From Psychrobacter aestuarii (GTDB lineage Bacteria > Pseudomonadota > Gammaproteobacteria > Pseudomonadales > Moraxellaceae), in the NCBI RefSeq assembly GCF_904846035.1, contig NZ_CAJGYT010000001.1, forward strand, positions 868,001 through 932,000: a DNA stretch of 64,000 nucleotides, read 5' to 3'. Positions 27,671 through 36,744 of this stretch are shown one piece after another. Positions within the stretch are counted from its first letter, which is position 1; every line of letters begins with the position of its first letter. The notes below the pieces were generated by a model. It saw only the letters and a list, made by a program, of their open reading frames with translations, did no database searches and was not told the origin of the DNA. Made by a program: the position numbers and the translations under genes.

Positions 27671-30580
27671 ATGGCAAATGACCATATTGCAATACGTGGT
27701 GCACGTACGCACAACCTAAAAAATATCGATTTGGACATTCCGCGTGATAAGTTCGTGGTGATAACGGGTCTGTCAGGCTCGGGCAAATCGTCTCTTGCTT
27801 TTGATACCCTCTATGCCGAAGGGCAGCGCCGCTATGTCGAGAGCTTATCGGCGTATGCGCGTCAGTTTTTGTCTCAAATGGAAAAGCCAGAAGTCGATAG
27901 CATCGAGGGGCTGTCCCCCGCCATCGCCATTGAGCAAAAATCAACCAACCACAACCCGCGCTCGACCGTCGGCACGATTACCGAGATTTATGACTATTTG
28001 CGCCTGCTCTATGCGCGTATCGGTACGCCGTATTGCCCTGAGCATGGCGAGCCGATGGTCGCGCAGACCGTCACCGAAATGGTCGATACGGTCATGGCAC
28101 TGCCTGAAGACAGCAAGCTGATGATTCTTGCGCCTGTGGTGCGTGAGCGTAAAGGCGAGCATACCGTGCTGCTGGAGCAGCTGGTCGGACAAGGCTTCGT
28201 GCGCGTGCGTATTGACGGGCACATCTATGATATGGATGAGCTGCCGACGCTTGAGAAAAATAAAAAGCACACGATTGAGGTGGTGATTGACCGCTTTAAA
28301 GTGCGCGATGACTTGGGCAACCGTGTCGCCGAGAGCTTAGAGACTGGCTTGCGCTTGGGTCAAGGCATCGTGACGCTGCACCACATGGACGGTAACCCCA
28401 AAGAAGACGGTAGCGACGACCAAATCCTATCTGCCAAGCACAGCTGCCCTGTCTGTGACCGCGCGGTGTCGGAGCTTGAGCCGCGCCTGTTTAGTTTTAA
28501 CAACCCCTACGGCGCGTGTCCTGCCTGTGATGGTCTGGGCAAACGTCAATACTTTTCGGCAGAAAAGCTGATTACCCACCACGAAAAAAGCCTCAATCAA
28601 GGTGCGATTAATGGTTGGGATAAGCGCCATGCCTATTATTTTGGCTTGCTAAGCACCGTCTGTACCCATTTTGATATTGATATGGATACGCCGTGGCAAA
28701 GTCTGTCTAAAAAGCATCAAGACATCATCATGCACGGCTCGGGCAAAGAAAAAATCAGCTTTAACTTTACCGATGAGCGCGGACGCAAAACCAATAAGAT
28801 TGTGCCCTTTGAAGGTATCCTGCCTTATCTTGAGCGCCGCTACGCAAAAACGCAAAGCAATCTGGTGCGCGATGAGCTGGCAAAATATCTCGCCGACACC
28901 ACCTGTAATGTCTGCGATGGCGCACGTCTGAACGAAATCGCCCGCAATGTGCGCGTTGATGAACGCACCATCGCCGATATCGTCAAAATGTCGATTGGTG
29001 ATGCTGAGCGCTATTACAAAAGCCTGACCATTGAGGGTCATAAAGGCGAGATTGCCGAAAAGATTTTTAAGGAAATCAACGAGCGCCTTAACTTCCTCGT
29101 CAGTGTGGGCTTGGACTATCTGTCGCTGGCGCGCTCTGCCGAAACGCTCTCAGGCGGTGAGGCGCAGCGTATTCGTCTTGCCAGTCAGATTGGCGCAGGT
29201 CTGATGGGCGTCATGTACGTGCTGGATGAGCCGTCTATCGGTCTTCATCAGCGCGACAATGACCGCCTATTAAAGACGCTTACGCGCTTGCGCGACCTCG
29301 GCAATACCGTGCTGGTGGTCGAGCATGACGAAGACGCGATTCGCCAAGCCGACTACATCATCGATATCGGTGTCGGCGCGGGCGTCCATGGCGGGCACAT
29401 CATCGCCCAAGGTACTGAAAAAGACATCATGGCAGAGCCTGAGTCACTGACAGGGCAATATCTGTCAGGCGCGAAAAAAATCGAAGTGCCCAGCATCCGC
29501 CACGACGCCAAAACCATGGAAGTGGTCGCAAAAGGCAAAGCTAAGCCCAAGCAAGTACCTATGAGCATCGAGCTAAAAGGCGCAAACGGCAACAACTTAC
29601 AAAACGTGGATTTGAGCATTCCTGTCGGTGTGATGACCTGCGTTACAGGCGTGTCAGGCTCAGGCAAATCGACCTTGATTAACCGCACCTTGATGCCGCT
29701 CGCCGCGACCCAGCTGAACAATGCCTCGACCCTTATCCCTGAGAGTTACGACAGCATCAGCGGGCTTGAGCACTTGGACAAGATGGTTGATATCGACCAA
29801 AGCCCCATCGGTCGTACCCCGCGCTCGAACCCTGCCACCTACACAGGCGTCTTTACCCCTGTGCGTGAGCTGTTTGCGCAAACCCAAGAAGCCCGTGCAC
29901 GCGGCTATAAGCCAGGGCGCTTTAGCTTTAACGTTAAAGGCGGACGCTGTGAGACCTGTCAGGGTGATGGCTTAATCAAGGTAGAAATGCACTTCTTACC
30001 TGATATGTATGTGCCTTGCGACAGCTGTCATGGCAAGCGCTACAACCGCGAGACGCTCGAAGTACACTATAAAGGCAAAACCATCGCCGATGTGCTCGAG
30101 ATGACCGTTGAGGACGCGACCGAGTTCTTCTCCGCGATTCCTGCCATTCATCGCCGCTTGCAAGCCTTGATGGAAGTCGGTCTGAGCTACATTCGCCTCG
30201 GTCAATCGGCACCGACGCTCTCAGGCGGTGAAGCGCAGCGCGTCAAACTGGCACGCGAGCTGGCAAAACGCGACACAGGACAGACGCTGTATATCTTGGA
30301 TGAGCCGACCACTGGTTTGCACTTCCACGATATCGCCAAGCTGTTGAACATCCTGCACGCGCTACGCGACAAGGGCAATACCATCGTGGTCATCGAGCAC
30401 AACCTTGATGTGATTAAGACTGCCGATTGGGTTATTGACCTCGGTCCTGAGGGCGGTAAAAATGGCGGTATGATTATCGCTGAGGGCACGCCCGAAGACG
30501 TCGCCGACGCTGAAGGCTCACATACGGGCGAGTTTTTAAAGCCGCTATTAGAGCAGCAAGCCGCATTGGCAGCGAGCTAA
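27671..30580 (+). CDS. uvrA: excinuclease ABC subunit UvrA
   Basis: A 969-residue damage-recognition ATPase of nucleotide excision repair, full length. Two ABC modules are present: Walker [10 protein letters not shown] near residue 33 and GVSGSGKST near residue 660, and signatures [16 protein letters not shown] and [16 protein letters not shown]. Zinc-binding modules are CPVCD...CPACDGLG near residue 260 and CETCQGDG...CDSCHGKRY near residue 760. The C-terminus ends [15 protein letters not shown] plus a short tail. A terminator follows at 30594. A degenerate copy of its last 40 codons lies 1 kb downstream. Confidence 0.98.
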   Translation: MANDHIAIRGARTHNLKNIDLDIPRDKFVVITGLSGSGKSSLAFDTLYAEGQRRYVESLSAYARQFLSQMEKPEVDSIEGLSPAIAIEQKSTNHNPRSTVGTITEIYDYLRLLYARIGTPYCPEHGEPMVAQTVTEMVDTVMALPEDSKLMILAPVVRERKGEHTVLLEQLVGQGFVRVRIDGHIYDMDELPTLEKNKKHTIEVVIDRFKVRDDLGNRVAESLETGLRLGQGIVTLHHMDGNPKEDGSDDQILSAKHSCPVCDRAVSELEPRLFSFNNPYGACPACDGLGKRQYFSAEKLITHHEKSLNQGAINGWDKRHAYYFGLLSTVCTHFDIDMDTPWQSLSKKHQDIIMHGSGKEKISFNFTDERGRKTNKIVPFEGILPYLERRYAKTQSNLVRDELAKYLADTTCNVCDGARLNEIARNVRVDERTIADIVKMSIGDAERYYKSLTIEGHKGEIAEKIFKEINERLNFLVSVGLDYLSLARSAETLSGGEAQRIRLASQIGAGLMGVMYVLDEPSIGLHQRDNDRLLKTLTRLRDLGNTVLVVEHDEDAIRQADYIIDIGVGAGVHGGHIIAQGTEKDIMAEPESLTGQYLSGAKKIEVPSIRHDAKTMEVVAKGKAKPKQVPMSIELKGANGNNLQNVDLSIPVGVMTCVTGVSGSGKSTLINRTLMPLAATQLNNASTLIPESYDSISGLEHLDKMVDIDQSPIGRTPRSNPATYTGVFTPVRELFAQTQEARARGYKPGRFSFNVKGGRCETCQGDGLIKVEMHFLPDMYVPCDSCHGKRYNRETLEVHYKGKTIADVLEMTVEDATEFFSAIPAIHRRLQALMEVGLSYIRLGQSAPTLSGGEAQRVKLARELAKRDTGQTLYILDEPTTGLHFHDIAKLLNILHALRDKGNTIVVIEHNLDVIKTADWVIDLGPEGGKNGGMIIAEGTPEDVADAEGSHTGEFLKPLLEQQAALAAS

Positions 30581-30593
30581 TCGTTTAAACATT

Positions 30594-30625
30594 AAAAAAA
30601 GCCACTTGTGAGAGTGGCTTTTTTT
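30594..30625. terminator. bidirectional rho-independent terminator after uvrA
   Basis: GCCACT (30601-30606) pairs with AGTGGC (30613-30618), with an A-run before and a T-run after. It is usable by uvrA (plus) and the LysE gene (minus). Confidence 0.9.
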
Positions 30626-30691
30626 GTGGGTAAGGAGTATCAAAAACAACAGTTAAATGTCGTAGGCATCATACGCACTTATACTATAAAC

Positions 30692-31321
30692 TCAGCCCTT
30701 CGCAATCAACCATGCGCCAGCCAGTCCCATAAATGAAGACCCGACGCGGTTAAATTTCTGCCGTGCTCTAGGGCTTTTCAAACGTTTTTGCGCGTAACTC
30801 GCCATAAAGGCATACATCATCATAGCAACAATGGCGCAGCCAAAAATCACCAGACATAGAATCGTAATATCTATCCCTGTTAAACTAGTGACTGGGAAAA
30901 AACTGGGCAATAAGCTGATATAGAATAAAATAACTTTTGGATTACTGATGGAGACCAGAAAACCCGAAACCACACTTTTTAGTCCCTCGTTTTTATTTTT
31001 TAATGTGACATTTTCAGTCATAATTTCACTTGGCACCGTCATCCACATCTTGTACGCCAAGTAAAACAAATAACCTGCCCCTACAAACTTGACTACAGTA
31101 AACAAGGTATTGAAATTGCTTGCCAATGCGCTCAGTCCATAAGCGGAGAACACCATATAAATAGTATCTCCTGCAGCAAGTCCAATGATTAAGGGCAGCG
31201 CTGCCCAAGATCCTTGTGTCATGGCTTTGGCAATAGTAGCAAACACCCCAGGACCCGGCGTCATGATAAATATGAATACAGCAATAATGAAGGTAAATAG
31301 CTGAATGGTGGTGATGGTCAT
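30692..31321 (-). CDS. LysE-family amino acid exporter
   Basis: A 209-residue inner-membrane exporter of the LysE/RhtB family with about six spans. The family signature is FIMTPGPGVFATIAKAMTQG at residues 18-37, followed by LPLIIGLAAGDTIYMVFSAY and a second FLVSISNPKVILFYISLLPS, both characteristic. AGGAC lies four bases before the ATG. The substrate (lysine, threonine, homoserine or other) cannot be read from sequence. The gene is more AT-rich than uvrA and lies between intact uvrA and a decayed uvrA tail, so it may belong to an acquired segment. Confidence 0.93.
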   Translation of the reverse strand: MTITTIQLFTFIIAVFIFIMTPGPGVFATIAKAMTQGSWAALPLIIGLAAGDTIYMVFSAYGLSALASNFNTLFTVVKFVGAGYLFYLAYKMWMTVPSEIMTENVTLKNKNEGLKSVVSGFLVSISNPKVILFYISLLPSFFPVTSLTGIDITILCLVIFGCAIVAMMMYAFMASYAQKRLKSPRARQKFNRVGSSFMGLAGAWLIAKG

Positions 31322-31483
31322 GACAGTCCTTTATATGTACATTAACGCTTAAGTATAATTGATTAATCAAACATATTTCTAGTTCATTATTATTGTTTTA
31401 GAATAACTAGAATAGTTATAGGTTCAAAATTCTTATAATTATCGTAATATAGTTATTATGCGCTATAACATCTCTTTTATCAG

Positions 31484-31603
31484 ATGATTGATCTTTGTCT
31501 TAAATGTAGCGGACTCATCATCGCTGAAGATATGTCTGAGAAGGTGACGGAAGTAAAAGGCTCATATATGGGTAAGTTTTTAAAGTCAATGTTTGTGCAG
31601 TAA
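31484..31603 (+). pseudogene. degenerate uvrA 3'-end remnant
   Basis: Reading frame 2 from 31484 gives MIDLCLKCSGLIIAEDMSEK and then VTEVKGSYMGKFLKSMFVQ before TAA at 31601. The intact UvrA C-terminus reads [20 protein letters not shown] and then [20 protein letters not shown]. The shared residues are IDL, G-x-IIAE, E-x-V, GS-x-x-G-x-FLK, with one small deletion after IDL. At DNA level 31517-31585 aligns without gaps to 30473-30541, with 48 of 69 bases identical by my count, and AGTTTTTAAAG is exact in both. An in-frame stop precedes it at 31466. It has no ribosome binding site and is far too short to work, so it is a fossil of a second uvrA 3' end. Confidence 0.8.
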
Positions 31604-31759
31604 ATCAAAGAAGCAAGCTAATAGTGTTTTTCTGATTTTTCATAAAAGACCACCCTACAGGGAGTAATTTTTTATTTTATAGGGTTCAAAAAATTATGGA
31701 TTCAGTTGATACGTATATACTGAACTTAACCATAACTTAATAAAACTAAAGGAATAATA
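31604..31759 (+). promoter_or_regulatory. AT-rich leader of the nuclease/SEC-C gene
   Basis: Very AT-rich sequence between the uvrA remnant and the next gene. A short inverted stretch (CCACCCTACAGGGAG) is present. AAAGGA lies at 31748-31753 before the ATG at 31760. No clear -35/-10 pair stands out among many AT-rich candidates. Confidence 0.35.
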
Positions 31760-33916
31760 ATGTTCGATAGAGAAAGTCATAGAGACGAAGCAGAAGTTTT
31801 TAGTGATCTAGAATCATTATGTCATTCTAATGGATATTTACATACTATTGCATATTTTTGTTTTAGAGATAATACTGTACGATGTGGTGAAGAAATACAG
31901 AAGGAAGATTTTCTAGAGCAGTATAGTACAGATAGACTATTACGGACTGAGATATCCACATTAATTGGTTTGGCATGTACAGTCAAGTCAAATTTGGAAT
32001 TACCAACTCCTGCTAAAATGCAGGAATACATAGATAAAACGGAATCCTTACTTTTAGAACTTCATCATTCAATGGTTCCTGATATTTCAAATCTATTTAA
32101 GTTAGATACCAATAATCAACTAGATAAAAGCTATAACCCTTTTAATAAAGGAACTTTCTTAAGGGAGCCTATATTTTATGGAGGGGAATCAGCTTATCAC
32201 TTCCAATACAGAGACTTATCGAAGCTAAAGTACAAGAATGATGAAGACTGGATAATAGAAAATAAAGGCTATTCAATAAATGATTTATTCGTTGTTATTG
32301 AATCTATTAGTTCGTTACAGCTTGAAAAAATTAACAGCATACTACCTAATGTTTTGCAAAAAAATTCTGATGAATGGACAGTTTTAGATGCATATATTTT
32401 TACAATAAATGAGGTAGAAGCTAAATTATCCATACCCTTATCGAAACCTTTAATAAAAAAGGTAATTGAGTCTTTTGTATCTATTGATAGCTATGAGTTC
32501 AAAAGACTTGATGATTTCAACCAAAAAAATGCTTTTCCAATAATAAAGATAGATGACAATAAATATCTTCTTTTTCAAAATTATAGTTTACTGGAAGCAT
32601 TATATGAGTCCCCTTTTTTTTGGTTTTGGAATGATAAATCTTACCGTAATACCGCAATGACGAACCGAGGCAACTTTACGGAAGATTTTTCCGTAAGTAG
32701 GCTAAAAAGTGTTTTTGGGAATAATAGAGTTTTTCAAGGTGTCAATATTATTGGAAAAAAAGGAGTAACTTCTGGAGAAATAGATGTTTTAGTATTATTT
32801 GCAAACAGAGCTATTGTTCTACAAGCTAAATCTAAAAAACTTACTCTAGAATCTAGAAAGGGTAATGATTTATCTATAAAAAATGACTTTAAGAAAGCTA
32901 TTCAGGATTCGTATGACCAAGCCTATTTATGCTCTGAACTTTTATTAAGTAAAAGCTATAAACTTGAAGATAAATACGGTCAAAGTATAGATATTTCAAA
33001 TATCGAATTCCAAGAAATATATCCAGTATGTATTGTATCAGATCACTACCCTGCTTTATCTTTTCAAGCTAAACAGTTCTTAAAATATAAAAAAACCGAT
33101 ATAATTAAAGCTCCATTCATTATGGATGTTTTTTTCCTAGATGTTTTTGCTGAAATGCTCAATACACCATTATATTTTTTGAGTTATTTGAATAGAAGAA
33201 CAAACTATTCAGATAGCATTATGGCTACGCATGAAATGACTATTCTTGCATACCATCTGATACATAATTTATGGGTTGATGGTGCAGATTATATACATAT
33301 AGGAAACGATTTTAATACTGTATTAGATATGTCAATGTTAACTAGAAGAGATGGACTGGACTCTATACATACTCCAAAAGGAATACTTACAAAATATCAG
33401 GGTACTACAGTTGGAAAATATCTTTCTGATATCGAAAGGATTAACAATCCAAGTACAGTAGATTTTGGATTCTTACTGCTAAAAATAAATGAACAATCAA
33501 TTCAGCAGGTTAATGAAACTATCGAATTAATTTGTAGTAAAAGCTTAGTAGATGGTAAAAATCATGACTTTACAATTGGATTTAAAAATGGTGAAGGTTT
33601 AACAATTCATTGCAACTATAATGATTACAATACTGCTAAAGAAAAATTAGAAGACCATGCTAGAAAAAGAAAATACTATACGAAGTCTAAAAAATGGCAT
33701 GCTATCTGTATTGAACCTAGTACAAAAAATATTAAATTTGGTATGAGTCTCGACTTTCCTTGGAAGTATTCGAAAGAGATGGAGCAAGCTACTTCTCGCA
33801 TGGTAAAACCTTTATCAACTTTCAATTCTAAAACGAAAATTATGCCTAAAAAAATAGGGAGAAACGAACAGTGCCCTTGTGGCAGTAGAAAAAAATATAA
33901 GAAGTGTTGTTTATAA
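31760..33916 (+). CDS. putative PD-(D/E)XK (NERD-like) nuclease with C-terminal SEC-C zinc motif
   Basis: A 718-residue protein of no named family. Residues 303-390 match the layout of NERD/PD-(D/E)XK nucleases: a helix with Glu308 (GNFTEDF), a strand with Asp342 (SGEIDVLVLF), then IVLQAKSKK with Gln355-x-Lys357 in place of the usual E-x-K, then a helix DSYDQAYLC. Residues 696-718 form a SEC-C motif with Cys705, Cys707, Cys716 and Cys717 (CPCGSRKKYKKCC), which binds zinc and often serves as a recruitment tag. The first 300 residues are helical and unknown. The gene is strongly AT-rich (16 G/C in the 60 bases from 32281), unlike its neighbours, indicating horizontal acquisition. A defence or nucleic-acid-processing role is inference. 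Confidence 0.8.
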   Translation: MFDRESHRDEAEVFSDLESLCHSNGYLHTIAYFCFRDNTVRCGEEIQKEDFLEQYSTDRLLRTEISTLIGLACTVKSNLELPTPAKMQEYIDKTESLLLELHHSMVPDISNLFKLDTNNQLDKSYNPFNKGTFLREPIFYGGESAYHFQYRDLSKLKYKNDEDWIIENKGYSINDLFVVIESISSLQLEKINSILPNVLQKNSDEWTVLDAYIFTINEVEAKLSIPLSKPLIKKVIESFVSIDSYEFKRLDDFNQKNAFPIIKIDDNKYLLFQNYSLLEALYESPFFWFWNDKSYRNTAMTNRGNFTEDFSVSRLKSVFGNNRVFQGVNIIGKKGVTSGEIDVLVLFANRAIVLQAKSKKLTLESRKGNDLSIKNDFKKAIQDSYDQAYLCSELLLSKSYKLEDKYGQSIDISNIEFQEIYPVCIVSDHYPALSFQAKQFLKYKKTDIIKAPFIMDVFFLDVFAEMLNTPLYFLSYLNRRTNYSDSIMATHEMTILAYHLIHNLWVDGADYIHIGNDFNTVLDMSMLTRRDGLDSIHTPKGILTKYQGTTVGKYLSDIERINNPSTVDFGFLLLKINEQSIQQVNETIELICSKSLVDGKNHDFTIGFKNGEGLTIHCNYNDYNTAKEKLEDHARKRKYYTKSKKWHAICIEPSTKNIKFGMSLDFPWKYSKEMEQATSRMVKPLSTFNSKTKIMPKKIGRNEQCPCGSRKKYKKCCL

Positions 33917-33994
33917 CTTTGCAAATTTTGATTAAATTCATATTAGACTTTCTTTATATAGTAGTTATCCCTACACAAGGTTTAGCACTGAGTA

Positions 33995-34074
33995 CGGTGG
34001 CTGTTATCCTCGATTGAAGTGATTTAGTTAAGGGCAGTATCAAAATGAGACGATATGAACACTATTAGCCACCG
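33995..34074. repeat. 80-bp segment bounded by 8-bp inverted repeats
   Basis: CGGTGGCT at 33995-34002 and its exact complement AGCCACCG at 34067-34074 bracket about 64 bases with no gene. It sits just after the AT-rich nuclease gene and could be a small non-autonomous element or an insertion-sequence end. A target-site duplication is not evident. The gap to the next gene otherwise holds nothing I recognise. Confidence 0.35.
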
Positions 34075-34126
34075 CTTTTATGGTTAACCAAAATAGGAGT
34101 GGAAGCGCCATTAACACTCTTAATAC

Positions 34127-34408
34127 TTAAATAAATTCCCGCTCAACCTTCACCATTCTGGCGTCCACGCCATGCTCCAGCTTTTCTTCAATTTGGCTGC
34201 ACTGTGATTCGATATCGCGCTTTGACAGCCCAATGATGACAAACGTCCATTCGCTCGCCTCATGGCGGTCGCGCTCGCCGCTTTCACAGACCGCGACGCT
34301 TGGGGTATTGCCAAAACGCGCGTGTAAGCCGCCCATACGCTGTCGCTTTTCTTTGAGCGAGCGACAGCCGATTAAGGAAAAGGTAATGGTTAAGATGGCG
34401 ATGTGCAT
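34127..34408 (-). CDS. DUF503 family protein (YlxP-like)
   Basis: A 93-residue conserved protein of the DUF503/YlxP family. The opening (IAILTITFSLIGCRSLKEKR), the central VAVCESGERDRHEASEWTFV and the final helix QIEEKLEHGVDARMVKVERE follow the family pattern, with the SLKEKR motif intact. AAGGA lies five bases before the ATG. The function is uncertain; in firmicutes ylxP lies near infB and rbfA, suggesting ribosome-related work. Here it is isolated, marking the return to normal base composition after the AT-rich segment. Confidence 0.88.
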   Translation of the reverse strand: MHIAILTITFSLIGCRSLKEKRQRMGGLHARFGNTPSVAVCESGERDRHEASEWTFVIIGLSKRDIESQCSQIEEKLEHGVDARMVKVEREFI

Positions 34409-34581
34409 GGGGTGTCCTTTTTAGAGGTATTCCTTTTTTATCATAGTCGTTATAGCGCACGCGACCTATCGCTTTTCATGACCTTTTTTGTACCTTGCTG
34501 CGCGCGACTTTTTCGAATAATCGTTTTTTACCCCGCCGCAACCCTTTATAATGACGTATTCCCAATCGATACAGATAACCC

Positions 34582-35370
34582 ATGACCTCTATCAGCTATG
34601 TGCAGCAGCAGCACATCACCCGCTTGTGCGTACGCTGCGGACTCCTCTTGATGCAGTATGGCGCTGAGTCTGCCGTGGTGGTGGACTTAACCAAGCGCTT
34701 AGGGCTGGCGCTCGGCATGAACAGTGTGGAATGTTCGCTGAATTTTAATGCCATCACCTTGACCACCATCTGTAGCGAGCGCTGTATCACCACCACCCGC
34801 GATACGGTCAATCAAAGCATCAATGTGCATTTGCTGGTGCAGATTCAGCAGATTGTCAATAAGACTGAGGCGACGACTGACACGCCAGCACTGGTGGCGC
34901 AGACGACTGAGGCGTTCGATGCGCTGGATAAGGCGGTGTATCCGCCGTGGCTCGTGGGGATATTCGTGGGGGCGTCGTGCGCGGCGTTTGCCAATTTGCA
35001 TGGCGGCAGTTGGGCAATTACGGCGGTGACGTTCGTCGCGGGGATGGTGGCGATGCTGACGCGCATTTATCTTGCCAAGCATCACTTTAACCCCTTTATT
35101 ACGGTCATTATCACTGCATTTATCGCCTCGGTGATTGGTGCGACGACGTATTATTTTGATATTGGTAATAACGCCGATATTGCGGTGGCGTCCAGTGTGC
35201 TGCTGCTCGTGCCCAGCTTTCCGCTGATTAATTCGCTGTCCGATATTTTAAAGGGCTATCTAAATATTGGCATTGGGCGCGCGGTATTCACCTATATGCT
35301 GACGCTGTCGGCGTGTGTGGGCATTGTGATGGCGCTGATTGTGCTGCGTATTCAGCATTGGGGGTTTTAG
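34582..35370 (+). CDS. threonine/serine exporter N-terminal subunit, YjjP-like
   Basis: A 262-residue protein of the ThrE/DUF1212 family. A cytosolic first part (RLCVRCGLLLMQYGAESAVV, then NSVECSLNFNAITLTT) is followed by about five spans from residue 115 (PPWLVGIFVGASCAAFANLH) to the C-terminus. The GAES motif and the late LLVPSFPLINSLSDILKGY are characteristic. In E. coli the homologue YjjP works with YjjB as a dicarboxylate (succinate) exporter; in corynebacteria the two halves are fused as ThrE. The second half follows two bases downstream. Substrate here is not known. Confidence 0.9.
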   Translation: MTSISYVQQQHITRLCVRCGLLLMQYGAESAVVVDLTKRLGLALGMNSVECSLNFNAITLTTICSERCITTTRDTVNQSINVHLLVQIQQIVNKTEATTDTPALVAQTTEAFDALDKAVYPPWLVGIFVGASCAAFANLHGGSWAITAVTFVAGMVAMLTRIYLAKHHFNPFITVIITAFIASVIGATTYYFDIGNNADIAVASSVLLLVPSFPLINSLSDILKGYLNIGIGRAVFTYMLTLSACVGIVMALIVLRIQHWGF

Positions 35371-35371
35371 C

Positions 35372-35824
35372 ATGTGGTTTGTTGAAACGGTCGTGCTTTC
35401 GTGCATCATTACGCTTGGCTGGACGCTGATGTTCACTGTGCCCAAGCGCTATATTTTGCCGTGTTTGTTGATGACGGCATTTGGTTTTGGGCTAAAGACG
35501 GCGCTGGTGTATTACGAGGTGCATTTGGTGATTGCGAGCTTTTTTGGTGCGATGCTCGCCAGCTTTTTGGGGGTGTATTTTTCCAAAAAATACACTTTAA
35601 CGCCCAAGGCGCTCATCTCGCCCAGCGTGATTTGTATGATGCCCGGTATTGCCGCGTATAAGGCGATGGTAAGTATGGTGCAGATTGGCTACTTTGGCTA
35701 TTCGGACGCGCTGTTTAGCCAGATGATGGGCTATCTGTTTGAGGCGCTGTTTGTCACTTCCGCCTTGGTGCTCGGTTTGTCCATTCCTGGATTGCTGTTT
35801 TATCGCAGACGGGCGATTGTCTGA
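35372..35824 (+). CDS. threonine/serine exporter C-terminal subunit, YjjB-like
   Basis: A 150-residue membrane protein of the ThrE_2/DUF3815 family with four or five spans. Typical segments are TLMFTVPKRYILPCLLMTAF, IASFFGAMLASFLGVYFSKK and PKALISPSVICMMPGIAAYK. The ATG at 35372 follows the YjjP-like stop by one base, so the pair is coupled and presumably forms one transporter. An upstream in-frame codon at 35339 lies inside the previous gene and is not used. Confidence 0.9.
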   Translation: MWFVETVVLSCIITLGWTLMFTVPKRYILPCLLMTAFGFGLKTALVYYEVHLVIASFFGAMLASFLGVYFSKKYTLTPKALISPSVICMMPGIAAYKAMVSMVQIGYFGYSDALFSQMMGYLFEALFVTSALVLGLSIPGLLFYRRRAIV

Positions 35825-35902
35825 GCGATACCCCCGCCCTTACAGACAGCATCATGCCGATACTGCTATGATGCCGCATGGATATAAGGAGAAGTGAACG
35901 CG

Positions 35903-36124
35903 ATGATGTGGCAGGTTTATTTGTTTATTTTACCCATTGGTTTGGGTATTTTGACGCTGGTGGCGAGCTTGATTGGTTTGTTTATTTACTTAATAGCGGA
36001 CGACAACGCCACGCGCTTGCCTGCATTTAACTGGTTTAAGCGTTTGATTGTCATCGCGTTTATTTTACTCAGTATCGGGCTGTTTTTTACCTTTGGTTAT
36101 TTTGCGCAGCAAAGCCAAGGCTAA
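35903..36124 (+). CDS. small two-span membrane protein
   Basis: A 73-residue protein, unrecognised. Two hydrophobic segments (VYLFILPIGLGILTLVASLI... and LIVIAFILLSIGLFFTFGYF) flank a short polar loop. AAGGAG at 35886-35891 is 11 bases from ATG 35903; a GTG at 35894 would be too close to it. Probably transcribed with the YjjPB-like genes. Confidence 0.7.
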   Translation: MMWQVYLFILPIGLGILTLVASLIGLFIYLIADDNATRLPAFNWFKRLIVIAFILLSIGLFFTFGYFAQQSQG

Positions 36125-36128
36125 CAAA

Positions 36129-36701
36129 TCAACCCGCCTTTTTTTGTAAGGTGAATAGTACCAAGTCGTCGCGTTTTGGCTGTCCATGATTGCCATCATT
36201 AGGAAACGGCATTTGCTTCCCTGTCAGTCGATAGCCGCGCCGCTCATAATAGGCAAGCAGCTCAGGGCGCTCGCTTAAGATACTCATGGTCAAGCGCGGT
36301 TCATGAGCACCGCGCAGATGACGTGTGGCAAAGGTCTCTGCCGCTGCCAGCATTTGATTGCCCAAGCCCTGTCCTTGCAAGCTCGGATGCACGGCAAACA
36401 TGCCAATGTACGCATCCGTCTCATGCATCTCCACCGCGATGCAGCCTAAAACATCCCCTGTCTCTTGCCCCTCGCGCGTACCTGTATCGGTCTTTGGATA
36501 GACAAACAGATAGTGCTTGAGGTCGTCGATGACAGCGGCAATGTCCGTCGGCGTAGCGCGAATGCCGCCAATAAGCTCGGCTTCATTCGTCCAGCCCGCA
36601 TCATCACGATAGCAGTGGTTTAATAAGGCTTCGAGCGCGGGGATGTCCGCACGCTCGGCTTGGCGTAAATGCAGTTGGGGCGTGTCGGTCATTGCCATCA
36701 T
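36129..36701 (-). CDS. GNAT family N-acetyltransferase
   Basis: A GNAT acetyltransferase of 190 residues. The acetyl-CoA loop is AVHPSLQGQGLGNQMLAAAE (Q-x-x-G-x-G/A), preceded by the strand GCIAVEMHETDAYIGMF and followed by LTMSILSERPELLAYYERRG, ending with GYRLTGKQMPFP. The ERPELLAYYERRGY segment is common in uncharacterised proteobacterial GNATs. The start is uncertain among ATGs at 36701, 36698 and 36692. It converges on the small membrane protein gene with a 4-base gap. Substrate unknown. Confidence 0.88.
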   Translation of the reverse strand: MMAMTDTPQLHLRQAERADIPALEALLNHCYRDDAGWTNEAELIGGIRATPTDIAAVIDDLKHYLFVYPKTDTGTREGQETGDVLGCIAVEMHETDAYIGMFAVHPSLQGQGLGNQMLAAAETFATRHLRGAHEPRLTMSILSERPELLAYYERRGYRLTGKQMPFPNDGNHGQPKRDDLVLFTLQKKAG

Positions 36702-36744
36702 CAAGAGTCTCTTAACCAATAAAAATCAATGCCAATAAACGCGC

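Noticed and set aside
27480-27944. 154-codon minus-strand frame overlapping the uvrA start
   Set aside because: More than half is antisense to the highly conserved UvrA N-terminus and the rest is AT-rich leader. No gene features.
31484-31603. a genuine 39-codon small gene
   Set aside because: The sequence matches the UvrA C-terminus residue by residue, lacks a ribosome binding site and is preceded by an in-frame stop, so a remnant is the simpler reading.
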